NCBI GenBank assembly: GCA_028280675.1
Contig: JANQLI010000243.1
Coordinates: 1-16,364, forward strand
From: Alphaproteobacteria bacterium
GTDB taxonomy: Bacteria; Pseudomonadota; Alphaproteobacteria; SMXP01
Reading direction: 5' to 3'
Length of the DNA stretch: 16,364 nt
A program made the translations under genes and the position numbers. A model generated the notes under the pieces. That model had not been told where the DNA came from and did no database searches. It saw only the letters and a program-made list of their open reading frames with translations. Below are positions 14,891 to 16,364 of this stretch, piece by piece. The stretch's first letter is position 1. Each line of letters begins with the position of its first letter.

Positions 14891-14919
14891 TTGGCGGCGT
14901 GTCATATTTAGGCAATAAT
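14891..14919 (+). promoter_or_regulatory. Candidate promoter of the APC permease gene
   Basis: TTGGCG at 14891-14896 and AATAAT at 14914-14919 are exactly 17 bp apart. They match the sigma-70-type consensus at four and five of six positions. Transcription would begin near 14926, about 36 bases before the permease ATG. Confidence 0.45.
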
Positions 14920-14953
14920 CCCCTTCCATGATTTACGCAAAAGAATGAAGGGG
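14920..14953 (+). promoter_or_regulatory. Inverted repeat that includes the permease ribosome-binding site
   Basis: CCCCTTC at 14920-14926 is the perfect reverse complement of GAAGGGG at 14947-14953, which is the only purine-rich Shine-Dalgarno candidate for the ATG at 14962. The 20-base loop contains most of a six-codon open frame (ATG at 14928, MIYAKE, stop inside the right arm). If the transcript starts upstream of 14920 the stem could mask the ribosome-binding site. If it starts near 14926, as the promoter candidate suggests, the stem could not form. Confidence 0.3.
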
Positions 14954-14961
14954 ACCCGTTC

Positions 14962-16182
14962 ATGGCGGATGGGCATGATACGGACACACACTTAAAGCAG
15001 TCCATCACCTTGCCGCTTTTGGTCTTGTTCGGCCTCGGCACAATTATTGGCGCAGGGGTTTATGTTCTGATTGGCGAGGTTGCCGCCATTGCTGGAATGG
15101 CCTCGCCTCTGGCCTTTACGCTGGCTGCCTTCCTTGCCGGGTTTACCGCCTTCAGTTTTGCCGAACTGTCATCCCGCTTTCCCAAAAGCGCAGGTGAGGC
15201 GGTGTATGTGCGCGAAGGGATTATGCGGCCTGTTTTGCCCATCGTGGTGGGCGTGATGGTGTGTTGCGTAGGCATGGTGTCCGCCGCCACGATCAGCAAT
15301 GGCTTTGTGGGCTATCTCAATGAATTTGTCGACGTTCCCGCTTGGCTTGCCATCACATGTCTTTTGGTTTTTCTTGGCGCTCTTGCGATTTGGGGGATCA
15401 CAGAATCGGTCCTTCTGCTCTCTTTCATCACCTTGATCGAAGTTGTTGGGCTGTTGATGATCATTGTGGCGGGCGCGGAAAATGTCAGTGCACTTCCCGC
15501 GCGGTGGACAGAGGTTGTTCCACTTGAGACGCCAACCTTATGGGTCGGTGTGTTGGGAGCCGCCTTTCTCGCCTTTTATGCGTTCATCGGCTTTGAAGAC
15601 ATGGTCAATGTCGCTGAAGAAGTCAAAGATGTGCGGCGCACGTTACCACAGGCAATCATATTGACACTCATCCTCTCCACAGCTCTTTATGTGGCGGTGT
15701 CATTGGTGGCCGTCTTTTCTCTCCCGATTGAAGACCTGGCAGGCGCCGAAGCGCCCCTCGCATTGATCTATGAACGCGCGACAGGCCGCTCCGCTGTACT
15801 GATCAGCGCCATCAGTCTCTTTGCTGTCATCAATGGCGCACTTGTACAGATTATCATGGCCTCGCGCATCCTTTACGGATTGCGGAACGAATGGTTCGTC
15901 TTCCAGCCCTTCGGTAACATTCACCCCAAAACACAAACGCCTATTCTGGCAACGCTGCTGATCACCGGTCTCACATGGTTGCTGGCGACAAGCTTTTCCC
16001 TGACCAAACTTGCGGAAACCACGTCCGCCATTACGTTAGCGATCTTTGCCTTGGTGAACCTGGCGCTTCTCCGCTTGAAACGACAGAGTCCGCCACCAGA
16101 CGGGATCTATACGGTTTCAATGGCGATTCCCGTGATTGGCTTTTTGGTCAGTATCGGTTTTCTTATCTTTTATTTCATATAG
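14962..16182 (+). CDS. APC-superfamily amino acid permease
   Basis: 406 residues with about eleven to twelve membrane helices. Helix 1 carries the family's substrate-binding glycine stretch (LFGLGTIIGAGVYVLIGEVA, about residues 22-41). Helix 6 contains FLAFYAFIGFEDMVNVAEEVKD (about 203-224), the typical APC segment before the loop with RRTLPQAI. A conserved PKTQTPILATL precedes helix 9 or 10. It imports amino acids or related amines across the inner membrane, driven by cation or by exchange; substrate cannot be told. The C-terminus stops right at the end of the last helix, shorter than many relatives, but no frameshift is visible. It is preceded by its own promoter candidate. The next gene begins about 100 bp downstream on the same strand. 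Confidence 0.92.
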   Translation: MADGHDTDTHLKQSITLPLLVLFGLGTIIGAGVYVLIGEVAAIAGMASPLAFTLAAFLAGFTAFSFAELSSRFPKSAGEAVYVREGIMRPVLPIVVGVMVCCVGMVSAATISNGFVGYLNEFVDVPAWLAITCLLVFLGALAIWGITESVLLLSFITLIEVVGLLMIIVAGAENVSALPARWTEVVPLETPTLWVGVLGAAFLAFYAFIGFEDMVNVAEEVKDVRRTLPQAIILTLILSTALYVAVSLVAVFSLPIEDLAGAEAPLALIYERATGRSAVLISAISLFAVINGALVQIIMASRILYGLRNEWFVFQPFGNIHPKTQTPILATLLITGLTWLLATSFSLTKLAETTSAITLAIFALVNLALLRLKRQSPPPDGIYTVSMAIPVIGFLVSIGFLIFYFI

Positions 16183-16244
16183 TGTCCTTAAAGTGACTTT
16201 CATGTGGGGCACCGTAAAATCGCCCCTCGACGCGGGGGAGACCA

Positions 16245-16286
16245 ATGCTTATACCAGCCCACATAACCAACCGGGCATCCCGATGA
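16245..16286 (+). CDS. Putative 13-codon upstream minicistron
   Basis: ATG at 16245 follows GGGGGAG by four bases and opens a 13-codon frame (MLIPAHITNRASR). Its TGA overlaps the ATG at 16283 as ATGA. This arrangement would couple translation of the next frame, which has no ribosome-binding site of its own. It is too short to be judged by composition, so only position and the purine run support it. Confidence 0.25.
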   Translation: MLIPAHITNRASR

Positions 16287-16364
16287 GTGTTGACACCAAT
16301 ACTGATATTTGTGGGCAATTGATCAACAGCCTGCGCGCCGAACGCAAGCGTCTCTATGTCCGCG
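16283..16364 (+). CDS. Unidentified gene, 5' end only
   Basis: An open frame runs off the window end. From ATG at 16283 it reads MSVDTNTDICGQLINSLRAE and continues as RKRLYVR. The same frame is open back to an ATG at 16202, which would add 27 residues of Pro/Gly/Asn-rich sequence unlike a typical N-terminus. The visible part suggests an amphipathic helix with basic residues, typical of a soluble cytoplasmic protein. Too little is present to name a family. It lies just after the permease gene on the same strand. Confidence 0.45.
   Translation, partial: MSVDTNTDICGQLINSLRAERKRLYVR

Overview
The window looks like ordinary chromosome of an alphaproteobacterium. Pointers are the DUF2336 protein (a family concentrated in Alphaproteobacteria), an S21 protein with the long basic tail common in that class, an AceE-like E1 enzyme divergent from an Lrp regulator, and a short NAD kinase with an STPAGSTAYN motif. 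I saw no insertion sequence, integrase, phage gene, CRISPR array, tRNA or rRNA. No multi-gene system that I would call undescribed is visible.

Layout. 1-586 (-) is the 5' part of a thiamine-diphosphate 2-oxoacid dehydrogenase E1. It is divergent from an Lrp/AsnC regulator (732-1217, +) that probably controls it. 1218-1559 has no convincing gene but holds three inverted-repeat structures. 6806-1560 (-) is a likely operon: a small outer-membrane beta-barrel protein, an RND periplasmic adaptor and an RND pump. Divergent from it is a DUF2336 gene (6976-8055, +), closed by a clear intrinsic terminator. Next come moaA (molybdenum cofactor, step 1) and nadK (NADP synthesis), 7 bp apart and surely co-transcribed.

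10055-14056 is all on the minus strand. In transcription order it holds thiO (glycine oxidase), rpsU (S21) with its own promoter candidate, a Na+/Ca2+ antiporter, a lytic-transglycosylase-like protein and a DksA/TraR-like protein that has lost three of the four zinc-ligand cysteines. 14316-16182 (+) holds a secreted DUF6491 protein and an APC-family permease. After it, an unidentified gene begins near 16283 and runs off the window.

Points worth a second look are mostly regulatory or small-scale. They are the nested inverted repeats at 1259-1546, a hydrophobic mini-ORF inside them, phased AGCAATTC repeats between the E1 and Lrp genes, the degenerate DksA-like protein, several non-ATG starts (barrel protein, rpsU, thiO), a ribosome-binding site inside an inverted repeat before the permease, and a 13-codon minicistron overlapping the last gene by ATGA. 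Family calls rest on motif reading alone; no database search was possible.
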